From: Crocinitomix catalasitica ATCC 23190
GTDB taxonomy: Bacteria; Bacteroidota; Bacteroidia; Flavobacteriales_D; Crocinitomicaceae
NCBI RefSeq assembly: GCF_000621625.1
Contig: NZ_JHXV01000005.1
Coordinates: forward strand, 276,519 to 340,518
Length of the DNA: 64,000 nt
Direction: 5' to 3'
Shown in pieces: positions 7,902 through 17,903 of the stretch (position 1 is its first letter; each line of letters begins with the position of its first letter). A program made the translations under genes and the position numbers. The notes beneath the pieces are model-generated. The model saw only the letters and a program-made list of their open reading frames with translations. It had not been told where the DNA came from and ran no database searches.

Positions 7902-8265
7902 CCTTAGGAACAAACAAATCATAATAAAACTAAATCGAACTTTTTGCTGTTGTTAAAACATATTTAAATTTCTTTTAATCAAAAGAAAAAACAATTAATA
8001 GCGTAAACAATAGCGTTTTGCTCTTTTAATTATAATTCAAAAAAAAATATGGATATTATCTAATGGCAACTATTTTTTATTAACTCAAATATCCATCTAC
8101 ATGTTGTTTGTAACCCTGGGTTTAAACACACATACATTTACCCGTTAAAAACGATATGTTACTATCGATTTAGTTTTATTAAAATTAGGATAATTTAAGT
8201 TTTTAGTCTATCTAAAATTAAATTATTAATAACAATTTTACCATATAAATGTCAAAATTTAACCA
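7902..8265. other. AT-rich intergenic region before the first TonB receptor
   Basis: No gene. One inverted pair is visible: ATGGATATT (about 8049-8057) and AATATCCAT (about 8087-8095), separated by some 30 bases. It may be a leader hairpin for the receptor gene. No clean TAnnTTTG promoter was identified. Confidence 0.35.
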
Positions 8266-10665
8266 ATGTTAAAAAAAATATTAGGATTAATCTGTATTGG
8301 GCTCTTCACATTTTCTTTTGGAAGTTATGCACAGAGGTATACCTTAAGTGGGTTTATCAAAGATGCAGAAAATGGTGAAACTTTGATAAATGCTCGTGTT
8401 TATATAGATTCATTAAAGGTAGGAACAGTTAGCAATTCATTTGGTTTTTACAGCTTAACACTTGAAAAAGGAATTCATACGGTTACATTCAGTTTCGTAG
8501 GAAAAACGCCCATAAAATCACTGATTAAATTAGACGAGGACAAAAACTTTGATATGCACCTTAAACCAGTAGGTCATTTAAAGACAGTTTTAGTGTCTCA
8601 TGAAAAAGAACAGTTCGAAAGTACGGAGATGGGGACTGTTGAATTGTCCATGGAAAAAGTCAAAACACTTCCCGTACTTTTAGGAGAACAAGACATCATT
8701 AAAACCGCTCAATTATTACCTGGCATTCAATCGGGAAGTGAAGGTTCAAGTGGAGTATACGTTAGAGGAGGTGGACCCGATCAAAACTTAATTCTTTTGG
8801 ATGGTGTACCTATCTACAATGCTAATCACCTATTTGGTTTCTTTTCAGTTTTCAACGCGGACGCTATCAAACAAGTAAAAATAATTAAAGGAGGATTCCC
8901 TGCCGAGTATAGCGGAAGAATATCATCTGTTGTTGATATTAGAATGAATGACGGTGACATGAAGAAAATTCACGGTGAAGGTTCAGTTGGTATTATATCT
9001 TCTAAACTCATGTTAAATGGACCAATCGTGAAAGACAAAACCTCCTTCATGATTTCGGCAAGAAGAACTTATTTAGATATTTTATCAAAACCTATCTTGA
9101 AAAGTATAAATAAAAATAAGACTGATGAACAAAAGACGAATTTAGGGTATTATTTCTATGATATTAATGCTAAAATCAATCATATTATCAACACCAAGAA
9201 CAGAATATACCTAAGTTTTTATTTAGGCAATGATCGATTTAAATTAAATAATTCAGCTAATTATACGGATACAGACAGTATTCAAAGCACTAAAGAATCG
9301 AGTTCTGGAATGGATTGGGGGAATAAAATTATTGCATTGAATTGGAATCATCAATTTAATCCAAAACTATTTATGAATAGTGTATTAAACTATAGCAGTT
9401 ATAAATTCGAAACTAGATTTGGAAATAATTCATACCATCAATCTAAACCCGATAAAAAAATTGAAGAAGTCTCTTTTCAATATAATTCTGGTATTACAGA
9501 TTTTGGAGGAAAATTAAACTTTACATATTTCTTAAATCCTCGAAATGAAATAAAGTTTGGGTTGGGAGAAACATATCACACTTTTAATCCAGGCATCAAT
9601 GAAATATATTCTTTTAATTCTATCAGCAAAATTGACACAATGTATAGTACAAAAAATGTTTATGCGCATGAGTTGAATGCCTTCATTCAAAATGATTTCA
9701 AAATAGGGAGAAGATTTCAAGCTAATCTAGGTTTAAATTATGCCAACTTTTTTGTAAGAAATAATCATTATGGTATTCTTGAACCACGAATTAATTTAAA
9801 TATAAGGTTACAAGAAAAATCATCGATAAAACTCTCTTATGCTAAGACATCACAATTTTTACATCTTCTAACGAATACGACAATCGGGTTACCAACTGAT
9901 TTATGGGTACCAGTTACTGACAAAATACCTCCCCAAATCGGTCATCAATTTGCTTTAGGATATGCTCATCAATTGAATAGATCATACCGATTTAACATTG
10001 AAGGATACTATAAGAAAATGTCTAATTTGATTGAATATAAAGAGGGTGCCAGTTTTTTTAACGCCAATCAGAACTGGGAAAATAAAGTCGAAATTGGAAA
10101 AGGAGATAGTTATGGGGTTGAACTACTTTTTGAAAAAAGATTCGGTAAAACAACGGGATGGATAGGTTATACATTATCTTGGGCGAATAGATTTTTTGAA
10201 AACATTAATGACGGTAAAGAATTTCCTTATCGATACGATAGAAGACATGATATTAGTTTTGTGCTAACACATAAGTTCAATGAAAAAATTAGCATAGGGG
10301 CAGTTTGGGTTTATGGCACTGGAAATGCCGTTACTATGGCTTTTCAAAAGTATCAAAAATTTCAAGACGGAGAAGATAATCTAGATTACGATTCACAGAC
10401 AATAAACCACTACGAAAAGAAGAATAATTATAGGATGAGGGCTTATCATCGATTAGATTTAAGTCTAAATATCGTTAAAGAAAAAAAATGGGGTCAAGCA
10501 AAATGGAGTTTTGGTTTGTACAATGCATACAACCGTAAAAATCCATTCTATTTAGATATCGGTTATAAAAAAAACAATGAAGGTTTTGGGTTTACAAAAA
10601 AGGCATTAATTCAATATAGTCTATTCCCTATTCTACCTTCCATCAGTTATTCATTCAAATTTTAA
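8266..10665 (+). CDS. TonB-dependent outer-membrane receptor (copy 1)
   Basis: 799 residues. Signal peptide to about residue 22, then a carboxypeptidase-regulatory-like beta-sandwich (about 25-105; SGFIKDAENGETLINARVY). The plug domain (about 125-235) contains VRGGGPDQNLILLDGVPIYN, GGFPAEYSGR and SSVVDIRMNDGD. A long beta-barrel ends in the outer-membrane signal SISYSFKF with a terminal Phe. It should import a ligand across the outer membrane using TonB energy. The partner lipoprotein gene (DUF4249) starts three bases after its stop. It is closely similar along its whole length to the receptor at 13987. The substrate cannot be inferred; it lacks the length and STN domain of sensor-type receptors. 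Confidence 0.93.
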   Translation: MLKKILGLICIGLFTFSFGSYAQRYTLSGFIKDAENGETLINARVYIDSLKVGTVSNSFGFYSLTLEKGIHTVTFSFVGKTPIKSLIKLDEDKNFDMHLKPVGHLKTVLVSHEKEQFESTEMGTVELSMEKVKTLPVLLGEQDIIKTAQLLPGIQSGSEGSSGVYVRGGGPDQNLILLDGVPIYNANHLFGFFSVFNADAIKQVKIIKGGFPAEYSGRISSVVDIRMNDGDMKKIHGEGSVGIISSKLMLNGPIVKDKTSFMISARRTYLDILSKPILKSINKNKTDEQKTNLGYYFYDINAKINHIINTKNRIYLSFYLGNDRFKLNNSANYTDTDSIQSTKESSSGMDWGNKIIALNWNHQFNPKLFMNSVLNYSSYKFETRFGNNSYHQSKPDKKIEEVSFQYNSGITDFGGKLNFTYFLNPRNEIKFGLGETYHTFNPGINEIYSFNSISKIDTMYSTKNVYAHELNAFIQNDFKIGRRFQANLGLNYANFFVRNNHYGILEPRINLNIRLQEKSSIKLSYAKTSQFLHLLTNTTIGLPTDLWVPVTDKIPPQIGHQFALGYAHQLNRSYRFNIEGYYKKMSNLIEYKEGASFFNANQNWENKVEIGKGDSYGVELLFEKRFGKTTGWIGYTLSWANRFFENINDGKEFPYRYDRRHDISFVLTHKFNEKISIGAVWVYGTGNAVTMAFQKYQKFQDGEDNLDYDSQTINHYEKKNNYRMRAYHRLDLSLNIVKEKKWGQAKWSFGLYNAYNRKNPFYLDIGYKKNNEGFGFTKKALIQYSLFPILPSISYSFKF

Positions 10666-10668
10666 TTT

Positions 10669-11571
10669 ATGTTACGAATTATTTTCAATCTATTTATCGC
10701 GATTATAGTCTTACAATCTTGTGAAAAAGAATTACCTTTTAACGAAGATCAAGAAAAATACAGATTGGTTGTTCAGTCTGAAATTACAACTAAAGACACC
10801 AATTATTGCATTATTAGTAGCAGTTTAAGTGTATTAGATGGTAACTTCAATGAACCTTATGTCAATGACGCCACAATAACACTATTTGAGAACGATGTAG
10901 AAATAGGGAATTTTGAATATTTAAACTCCATTTATAAACCTGGAACTTATTATATAACTGGATTAGTTGTAAAAGCTAGGAGAACTTATAAAATAATTGT
11001 CTCACATCCAAAATACGAAACCGTCGAAGGTAGTTTTATCATGCCTTCAATTTTAAACCCCGTTGATATTAATCTCCTTAAAACTGGTGAGCGATATGTA
11101 GCAAACATGTCTTTCACTGATAATTCAGATGAAGCAAACTTTTATGGATTAGGAGCTTACTCAATTGTTAAAAACATTTTCATAGATCCTCTGACAGCTG
11201 ACACTACAATTCTAACCAGCTTGAACAAAAACCTTTTTTGTAGCAACGAATCCTTTTTCTTAAACACAATAAATTCTGATGGAAACTACTGTGACCCAGA
11301 ACTACTTTTTAATGATAAAAATAAAGATGGGAGGCGGATAGATATTCAGTTGAAATCAAATCTTAATGAAAGTTTTTCTGACACCTTATTCATTAATTTT
11401 AAATCTTTTAGCGAAGATATGATGAAATATAAATTATCAGTTTTAAAATATGAGCTAACTAAAGGGAATTATTTCGCAGAGCCTGTTTTAGTTCATTCGA
11501 ATATAAAAAATGGTTTGGGTATTTTTGCAGGTTATGCAAATTATAATATTGCAATTCCAGTCCCAGAATGA
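10669..11571 (+). CDS. DUF4249 lipoprotein, partner of TonB receptor copy 1
   Basis: 300 residues with a lipoprotein signal (IIVLQSC, lipidated Cys near 18), then CEKELPF, the usual opening of DUF4249 proteins. Ig-like beta strands follow, and a LLFNDKNKDGRRIDIQL motif is shared with the second copy at 16424. DUF4249 proteins are normally encoded beside a TonB receptor and presumably act as surface or periplasmic substrate-binding partners. The three-base gap implies translational coupling. Confidence 0.9.
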   Translation: MLRIIFNLFIAIIVLQSCEKELPFNEDQEKYRLVVQSEITTKDTNYCIISSSLSVLDGNFNEPYVNDATITLFENDVEIGNFEYLNSIYKPGTYYITGLVVKARRTYKIIVSHPKYETVEGSFIMPSILNPVDINLLKTGERYVANMSFTDNSDEANFYGLGAYSIVKNIFIDPLTADTTILTSLNKNLFCSNESFFLNTINSDGNYCDPELLFNDKNKDGRRIDIQLKSNLNESFSDTLFINFKSFSEDMMKYKLSVLKYELTKGNYFAEPVLVHSNIKNGLGIFAGYANYNIAIPVPE

Positions 11572-11617
11572 AATTAAATTACATTTGAACGCTTTAGTAG
11601 ATCGATTTACTTTAATA

Positions 11618-13615
11618 TTAACCCTTCGGTTTTTTATAAGTTTCTTTCCATTTACCCGCGTCGGTTTGAATGCGCTCAATCAATTTTTCACTCCTCCTGT
11701 GCTCCGTCTCTGTTCGCTCAATGACATATGCATTTTTATCTTCTTTTAATTTAGTTTGATCCTCCATTTGTTTTTCAAAACTATTCAGTACAGAATGATT
11801 TTTTAAAATACCATCTACTTCTTCATTAAAAAATCCACTCGCCAAATTGGCTTCTTCAGCTAAATTCAGTAAAAGCATATATTCTCTCAACATATAGGTT
11901 TCATAAGGAGTAATTGAAGTAATTTTACCTTCGTTTAAAAGAATTCTTAAATCCGCCTTTGCTCCTCTCATATAATTCTTTCCATTCTTTAACGAATTCA
12001 TTACGTCCTTACCCATAATTTCTAATGGAATAGAATCTTTATACAATTGATTAGAATGTGCCGCATAGAAATACAATAAACTATCTACATGATCAATAAT
12101 CTCATTGTTCGAATAACTATTGAACTGGATAAACTCTGCATTTTTTTGGAATAGATAATTAATATTCTGAATGTTCGACAATAAATCATTGATAGAACTG
12201 TACGATCGTAACGTATCATACTTATCATATAGATCTTGCAATATTTGACGTTCCAATAATATTGAATCTTTCCAAACGCCCAATAATAAGGTATCTAAAT
12301 CTGCCGGACGCTCATAATTCACGACGCCTGGAAACTTCATTTCATAATTTTCCCTATCTGTAACAATCCTCATTAAATTAGATTCAATCACATCAAAATT
12401 CTTATGAATTTTAGCGATTAATTTCTCATTTTCCTTGTTCATTTTAAGAACATTTTTCGAAATATTTTTATCGTTGAATGTCGTAGCCTTATAATTTGAT
12501 TTATCATATGTTCGATTCTCCTTATAAACTCCCTTTTCGAATGTCTTGTATAATTTCCCGTATTTAATCACGGTATCATTTATCCCTCTCAAATACTCAT
12601 ATTTTGCAGGTGTAATTTCATAAATACTTCCCCTTGCTAATTTTTGGACATTTTTATTACTGATCAACGCCATGAAATTGTAGTAATTCATCGCTTTTAC
12701 ACTCGGATTGTATTGATTGTAATCAAATCCATCTTCTCCGTTAATTAATAACTGATGAAGATAATCTTTGCTTTGATAGTTCTCAATTTCACTAAGATAA
12801 TCAATGTTCAACCCTTTATTATTACTCAAATGAAGGATAATTGAATCTTCTGTGGTTGAAAACTCTTCAATAGATATGATATTCGATCGCATTTGCCAAA
12901 TTGGATTGATAGGCAAATGGGTCAATAAAAAGGTATCTGTATGTAAATTAAAATACTCGTATGTCGGTTGTCTAACGAATCCTATTTTCTTAGAATATTT
13001 AGGTTTGGAATCATATGCCTTTTTCCGTTTTTCTTCTTTCGCTGCTCGTTTAGTAAGCACCTTCTCTTCTTGGCTTGTTGATTTAAAGACTTTCTCTTTA
13101 TATTCTTTTGCTTTATAAGGCTTAGAATGGGTTGGAATTCGTCCAATATACCCAGCATCCCAAGTAGGGTCCGCCAAATACCATTGCTCTTTTATTTTAT
13201 AACCGATCCAAGCATGAGATTCAACCATTACCAATTGTCCGGGACTCCAACTTACATCACGAGTATAGCCATTTATTGTTTCCGAAACAATACCAGCGTG
13301 ATCTAACATCGCTTTCATTAATTCTACGTACCCGCTACAAATCGCTTTCTTAGATTTTAAAACTTTTGTGGGATCAATTCCTGTAAAATAATCATCTCCT
13401 TCTATCAAGGCATAGTCATACTCTATATTCTCGGTAATCCAAGTATATATGGCCTCAACCTTTTCATGCTTATCGGACATTCCTAATGTCAAATATTCAG
13501 TAAGCAAAGAAATGGACTTTAGCGTTTTCTTAGAGATTTTATCTTCGACTGGCTTTTGAGCCTTACCATTTAAACATAGCAAGCTCAGGGTAATTAGGGT
13601 TAATAAGAGTTTCAT
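11618..13615 (-). CDS. secreted transglutaminase-like domain protein
   Basis: 665 residues with signal peptide MKLLLTLITLSLLCLNGKAQ. A transglutaminase-like core at about 40-165 has the full catalytic triad: C93 (KAICSGYVEL), H134 (ESHAWIGYK) and D149 (YLADPTWD). Proteins with this core act as proteases, amidases or cross-linking enzymes. The remaining 500 residues are Lys/Glu/Tyr-rich, probably helical, and match nothing I recognise. It lies between, and opposite to, two copies of a TonB receptor-DUF4249 pair, so it may process a peptide ligand or may only mark the duplication point. Confidence 0.88.
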   Translation of the reverse strand: MKLLLTLITLSLLCLNGKAQKPVEDKISKKTLKSISLLTEYLTLGMSDKHEKVEAIYTWITENIEYDYALIEGDDYFTGIDPTKVLKSKKAICSGYVELMKAMLDHAGIVSETINGYTRDVSWSPGQLVMVESHAWIGYKIKEQWYLADPTWDAGYIGRIPTHSKPYKAKEYKEKVFKSTSQEEKVLTKRAAKEEKRKKAYDSKPKYSKKIGFVRQPTYEYFNLHTDTFLLTHLPINPIWQMRSNIISIEEFSTTEDSIILHLSNNKGLNIDYLSEIENYQSKDYLHQLLINGEDGFDYNQYNPSVKAMNYYNFMALISNKNVQKLARGSIYEITPAKYEYLRGINDTVIKYGKLYKTFEKGVYKENRTYDKSNYKATTFNDKNISKNVLKMNKENEKLIAKIHKNFDVIESNLMRIVTDRENYEMKFPGVVNYERPADLDTLLLGVWKDSILLERQILQDLYDKYDTLRSYSSINDLLSNIQNINYLFQKNAEFIQFNSYSNNEIIDHVDSLLYFYAAHSNQLYKDSIPLEIMGKDVMNSLKNGKNYMRGAKADLRILLNEGKITSITPYETYMLREYMLLLNLAEEANLASGFFNEEVDGILKNHSVLNSFEKQMEDQTKLKEDKNAYVIERTETEHRRSEKLIERIQTDAGKWKETYKKPKG

Positions 13616-13986
13616 AGCGTAGTTTTTTGAGGAGCAATTAGCAATAAATCTTAATTAACGATTCTTAAATCGTATCTATATATTAATCATGTTTACATAA
13701 TCATTCTTCTTTCAAATTTGAGCTACCAAATTATTTTTTTTTATTTTTTATTATCTATAATTTAATCGCTCAACAGAATTCAATGTCAAAAGTAATTTTA
13801 ATATTGTATCAATGTATTAAAAAATACTATAATATTTCTGCATAGACGTATACGAAAACGAAAAAGTTAGGTTTCAACAATAAATATATATACCCCATTG
13901 TAAATTAGAATAGTTATCGTAAAAATATTTTTTTCGCATTTATAATATTATATACACTTTTGTCGTTCCTTGTTAAAAATTACTAA
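13616..13986. other. AT-rich intergenic region before the second TonB receptor
   Basis: Divergent spacer between the transglutaminase and receptor copy 2. No gene is visible. It contains several A/T runs and no clear TAnnTTTG box on either strand. Its sequence is not obviously similar to the spacer before receptor copy 1, so the duplication seems limited to the coding region or the spacers have diverged. Confidence 0.35.
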
Positions 13987-16419
13987 ATGTTTAAAATACA
14001 TCTCAGTTTCAGTTTTGCCTTTTTTATCCTTCTCTTCTTATTCTCCAATATTGGTTATTGTCAGAATAACACATTAAGTGGCTATATTAAAGATGCTGAA
14101 ACAGGAGAATCTTTAATTGGTGCAAGAGTATATATTGACTCATTAAAAAAAGGTGCAGTTTCTAATGTTTATGGATTTTATAGTATCACGCTCCCTGAAG
14201 GTAACCACGTCGTGTTATTTAGTTTTGTAGGCAAAGAACCTTCAAAAAAATTAATTGAATTAAACGAGAATATTACTTTAAATATTGAACTAATTCCTGC
14301 GGGGCAACTTGAAACAGTAACTGTCACTGGCCAGAAAAAGGCGCAAGAAAGTACAGAAATAAGCACGATAGAATTATCAATGGAAAAGGTAAAGACCTTA
14401 CCTGTTTTATTAGGGGAAAGAGATATCATAAAAACAGCTCAACTTCTACCAGGTATTCAGTCAGGAAGTGAAGGTTCTAGTGGAATATATGTACGGGGAG
14501 GAGGACCAGATCAAAACTTAATTCTTTTAGATGGCGTTCCAATTTATAACGCCAATCATCTTTTTGGTTTTTTCTCTGTATTTAATGCTGATGCCATCAA
14601 TCAAGTGAAATTGATTAAAGGAGGATTCCCTGCTGAATATGGCGGTAGAATATCTTCCGTAATTGATATTCGAATGAATGATGGTGACATGAAAAAAATT
14701 CATGGTGAAGGATCTATAGGTATTATCTCTTCTAAATTAATGTTAAGTGGGCCAATAATTAAAGACAAAACTTCTTTTATGATTTCTGGGCGGAGGACTT
14801 ATATCGATATTTTATCTAAGCCTTTTATCAATTACGCCAATAAAAAAAGTAATGAAGGCATACCTGGAGCTGGAAATGAAAAGATAAATCTTGGTTATTT
14901 TTTTTATGATGTAAACGCAAAAATAAACCATATCATAAATACTAAAAATCGAATCTACTTCAGTGCGTATATGGGGGATGATAAATTCTATCTTGATAAT
15001 AAAGGAGAGTTCGTTGGTAACACCGGTAAGACATACGTTGATGAATCTACGGGAGGTATGAAATGGGGTAATAAAATAATGGCTTTGAGATGGAACCATC
15101 AATATGGCCCTAAATTATTCATGAATACAACTATAAATTATAGTAATTATAAATTTAATACAGGATTCGGAAATAAAACTTATGAAGTTGACAACGAAAA
15201 GAATCCAGTAGATAATTTCACTTTTGATTATGATTCAGGCATTAACGATTGGGGCGGTAAATTGGATTTTTATTACTACTTAAATCCGAACAATGAAATT
15301 AAATTTGGTATCGGTGAAACGTATCATACTTTTAAACCGGGAGTTAATCAGTTAAATTTAGTCGAAGGCGGCGCTTCAATTGATACAAGTTTTGGCTCGA
15401 AACAAATCTACTCACACGAATTTTACGCATTTATTCAAGATGATGTTAAAATTGGTAAAAGATTAGCTGTAAATTTCGGCTTACATTTTTCGAACTTTCT
15501 TGTACGAGAAAAATACTATTCTTCTTTACAGCCAAGAATTGCTATCAATTATAAACTAGATGAAAAATCTTCATTAAAATTATCATACGCGAAAACAGCA
15601 CAGTTCTTGCATCTATTAACAAATACATCTATTGGTTTACCGACAGACTTATGGGTACCAGCTACAGATAGTATTCCTCCTCAAACAGGACATCAATTTG
15701 CCGCGGGTTATACACGCGAGTTACCAAAGGGCTTTCGTATAAGTGTAGAAGGTTATTACAAAACCATGTCAAACTTAATAGAATATAAAGAAGGTGCAAG
15801 CTTTTTTGGATCGAATCAAGATTGGGAAAATTTAGTTGAAGTTGGAGACGGTGTAAGTTACGGTGCCGAAATTTTATTCGAAAAGAAAATGGGTAAAACA
15901 ACTGGTTGGATTGGTTATACACTCTCTTGGACCAATAGAAAGTTTGAAAATTTAAATGACGGTAAAACATATCCTTATCGTTATGATCGCCGACATGATG
16001 TGAGCTTTGTGCTAACGCATAAATTCAATGATAAAATTGATATTGGCATTGTTTGGGTTTATGGAACAGGTAATGCAGTCTCTATGGCTTTTCAAAAGTA
16101 TCACTATTTACAGGGCCAAGGCGGTGTTAGTAATGGTAATTATCAAACTCAGGCTATTGACCACTACGCTAGCAAAAACAATTATAGAATGCCTTCTTAC
16201 CATCGGCTAGATGTTGGAGTAAACATTCATAAAGAGAAAAAATGGGGAACAGCTACTTGGAGTTTCGGCATTTACAATGCTTATAATAGAAAGAATCCTT
16301 TTTATTTGGAAGTCGGTTATTCTGATCAGCTAGACAATAATGGCTACAGCAAATTGGGATTAATACAATACAGTCTATTCCCTTTAATCCCTTCAGTCAG
16401 TTATGCCTTTAAATTTTAA
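13987..16419 (+). CDS. TonB-dependent outer-membrane receptor (copy 2)
   Basis: 810 residues with the same architecture as the receptor at 8266: signal peptide (to about 26), carboxypeptidase-regulatory-like domain, plug with VRGGGPDQNLILLDGVPIYN and GGFPAEYGGR, and a beta-barrel ending SVSYAFKF. Long blocks of plug and barrel are identical or nearly so to copy 1. Differences concentrate in barrel segments that should be extracellular loops (for example the 280-300 and 335-345 regions), as expected if ligand range has diverged. Its DUF4249 partner starts four bases after the stop. Confidence 0.93.
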   Translation: MFKIHLSFSFAFFILLFLFSNIGYCQNNTLSGYIKDAETGESLIGARVYIDSLKKGAVSNVYGFYSITLPEGNHVVLFSFVGKEPSKKLIELNENITLNIELIPAGQLETVTVTGQKKAQESTEISTIELSMEKVKTLPVLLGERDIIKTAQLLPGIQSGSEGSSGIYVRGGGPDQNLILLDGVPIYNANHLFGFFSVFNADAINQVKLIKGGFPAEYGGRISSVIDIRMNDGDMKKIHGEGSIGIISSKLMLSGPIIKDKTSFMISGRRTYIDILSKPFINYANKKSNEGIPGAGNEKINLGYFFYDVNAKINHIINTKNRIYFSAYMGDDKFYLDNKGEFVGNTGKTYVDESTGGMKWGNKIMALRWNHQYGPKLFMNTTINYSNYKFNTGFGNKTYEVDNEKNPVDNFTFDYDSGINDWGGKLDFYYYLNPNNEIKFGIGETYHTFKPGVNQLNLVEGGASIDTSFGSKQIYSHEFYAFIQDDVKIGKRLAVNFGLHFSNFLVREKYYSSLQPRIAINYKLDEKSSLKLSYAKTAQFLHLLTNTSIGLPTDLWVPATDSIPPQTGHQFAAGYTRELPKGFRISVEGYYKTMSNLIEYKEGASFFGSNQDWENLVEVGDGVSYGAEILFEKKMGKTTGWIGYTLSWTNRKFENLNDGKTYPYRYDRRHDVSFVLTHKFNDKIDIGIVWVYGTGNAVSMAFQKYHYLQGQGGVSNGNYQTQAIDHYASKNNYRMPSYHRLDVGVNIHKEKKWGTATWSFGIYNAYNRKNPFYLEVGYSDQLDNNGYSKLGLIQYSLFPLIPSVSYAFKF

Positions 16420-16423
16420 TTTT

Positions 16424-17314
16424 ATGTACTATTTTAAATATATCACTGCTGCTATCTTCATGATAACGATTTCTTGTGAGAAAGAAATTCCTTTTAAGGA
16501 GGAAGAGTCAGCATCTAGACTGGTTGTACAAGCAGAGTTAACACAAGCTGACACAAATTATTGTCTAGTATCACAGAGTGTTAGCATATTATCGAATGAT
16601 TTCTCAGCTAAGACACTTTCCAACGCTAAAGTTGAAATATTTGAAAACGACGTAAAATTGGGAGAGTTTGTAGAATATAATCCATTGACTCGTCCAGGTG
16701 TTTATTATTATTCGAATTTGGTATTGACTCCACTTACTAATTATAAGCTTGTTGTATCTCATCCCGATTTCGAATCAGCTGAGAGTTCATTTACAATGCC
16801 ATCTAAAGCAAATGATATCGAATATTCATATGAGATTAGCGAGCGTGGAACAGACCTGCATGTGGCATTTACTGATCAAGCCAATGAAATCAATAATTAT
16901 GGAATTTCGGTTTATTACACTGGAACATCAACCTATTATGATTATGAATTAGAAGATTCAATTGAAGTAACATACGACGATTATTTTATTTGTACGCAAG
17001 AAACATTTTTCGATAATACCGCTAATATTAACGGCAAATTTTGTGGTCTGGAACTACTATTTGATGATAAAAATAAAGATGGAAGCCGAATCTCTTTCAC
17101 ACTTGAGAAAGGAGTTGGTAGTGGTGATACCTTAAATATTCAACTCAACTCTTATAGTGAAGGCATAATCAAACACCGTTTATCGTTGGATAAATATTGG
17201 CAAACTGAAGGGAATTTTTTCGCTGAACCAGTTCAAGTTTATTCAAATTTCACCAACGGTTTTGGAATCTTTGGTGGTTATTGGAGTTATGAAAAGGAAT
17301 TGGTACTCGAATAA
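16424..17314 (+). CDS. DUF4249 lipoprotein, partner of TonB receptor copy 2
   Basis: 296 residues. I chose ATG 16424 because it gives a lipoprotein signal (FMITISC-EKEIPF) and a four-base gap to the receptor stop, matching the other pair. An in-frame ATG at 16403 would overlap the receptor and add seven non-signal residues. The layout and a LLFDDKNKDGSRISF motif match copy 1. Presumed cell-surface partner of receptor copy 2. Confidence 0.9.
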   Translation: MYYFKYITAAIFMITISCEKEIPFKEEESASRLVVQAELTQADTNYCLVSQSVSILSNDFSAKTLSNAKVEIFENDVKLGEFVEYNPLTRPGVYYYSNLVLTPLTNYKLVVSHPDFESAESSFTMPSKANDIEYSYEISERGTDLHVAFTDQANEINNYGISVYYTGTSTYYDYELEDSIEVTYDDYFICTQETFFDNTANINGKFCGLELLFDDKNKDGSRISFTLEKGVGSGDTLNIQLNSYSEGIIKHRLSLDKYWQTEGNFFAEPVQVYSNFTNGFGIFGGYWSYEKELVLE

Positions 17315-17316
17315 GC

Positions 17317-17778
17317 TTATTTAAGCGCTTTAAAAACTTCGTTGAATTCTGCCCAAAAGCTTTCTAATACCTGAAAGTTTTCAATTAAAAAGGCGTAAAT
17401 AGCTGGCCATTCATCATGATTCCTTGTATTTAGATCAGGATTAGCTACAGAAATACGAGAAATTGTTCGTGTATTCGAATGTTCGAATGTTGGAAGCCAC
17501 TTAATTTCACCTTTAAAAGACTTGTCTAAACGTTCTTTAAACTCTTCAAATTGTTGGTAATATATTTCACGTATACCAGCATCCAAAAATTGAATATCAA
17601 TACAAATCTTTGGAATATCTCCCTCTATATCAATACGAAAATAGATATTCTTAATTCCAGTATTAAAGTTTGTCCAATTCACTTTATTGGCATGAACACC
17701 TTTAACCAATGCTAACTCTTCATTTAAATCGCTCCAAAACTTTGCTTTGAATTCCTTTTCTTCGTCTTTTGAAAACAT
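17317..17778 (-). CDS. DUF4268 domain protein
   Basis: 153 residues, soluble, no signal. The mix of short motifs (FWSDLNEELA, NWTNFNTGIKNIYFRID, EWPAIYAFLIENF) is what I associate with the DUF4268 family. That domain is sometimes fused to restriction or nuclease-like modules, but here it stands alone. Function unknown. It converges with the DUF4249 gene two bases away and has its own good promoter (17796-17828). Confidence 0.75.
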   Translation of the reverse strand: MFSKDEEKEFKAKFWSDLNEELALVKGVHANKVNWTNFNTGIKNIYFRIDIEGDIPKICIDIQFLDAGIREIYYQQFEEFKERLDKSFKGEIKWLPTFEHSNTRTISRISVANPDLNTRNHDEWPAIYAFLIENFQVLESFWAEFNEVFKALK

Positions 17779-17795
17779 ACTTTCGAATTTAAGTG

Positions 17796-17828
17796 CAAAT
17801 CTATCATTAACTAGTGATTAGTAGCAAA
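17796..17828 (-). promoter_or_regulatory. promoter of the DUF4268 gene
   Basis: On the minus strand TTTG (17828-17825), a 21-base spacer and TAGATTTG (17803-17796) fit the Bacteroidota sigma-A consensus. The -7 box lies 17 bases before the start codon. Confidence 0.6.
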
Positions 17829-17903
17829 AAACTTATTGTATTTATATCACTGTTAATATAATCACAATACGTTTCACCACTTAAACTACTAGTTTCGTAT
17901 AAA

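Noticed and set aside
14178..16210. Several 60-100 codon frames on either strand inside the receptor gene
   Set aside because: Shadows of the long receptor gene with no independent motif, signal or start context.
8266..17314. SusC/SusD-type glycan utilisation locus
   Set aside because: The receptors are about 800 residues without SusC features, and the partners are DUF4249, not SusD. No glycoside hydrolases are nearby.
17300..17340. Short palindromes at the DUF4249/DUF4268 convergence as a terminator
   Set aside because: They are A/T-rich, lie over the stop codons and lack a clear T run.
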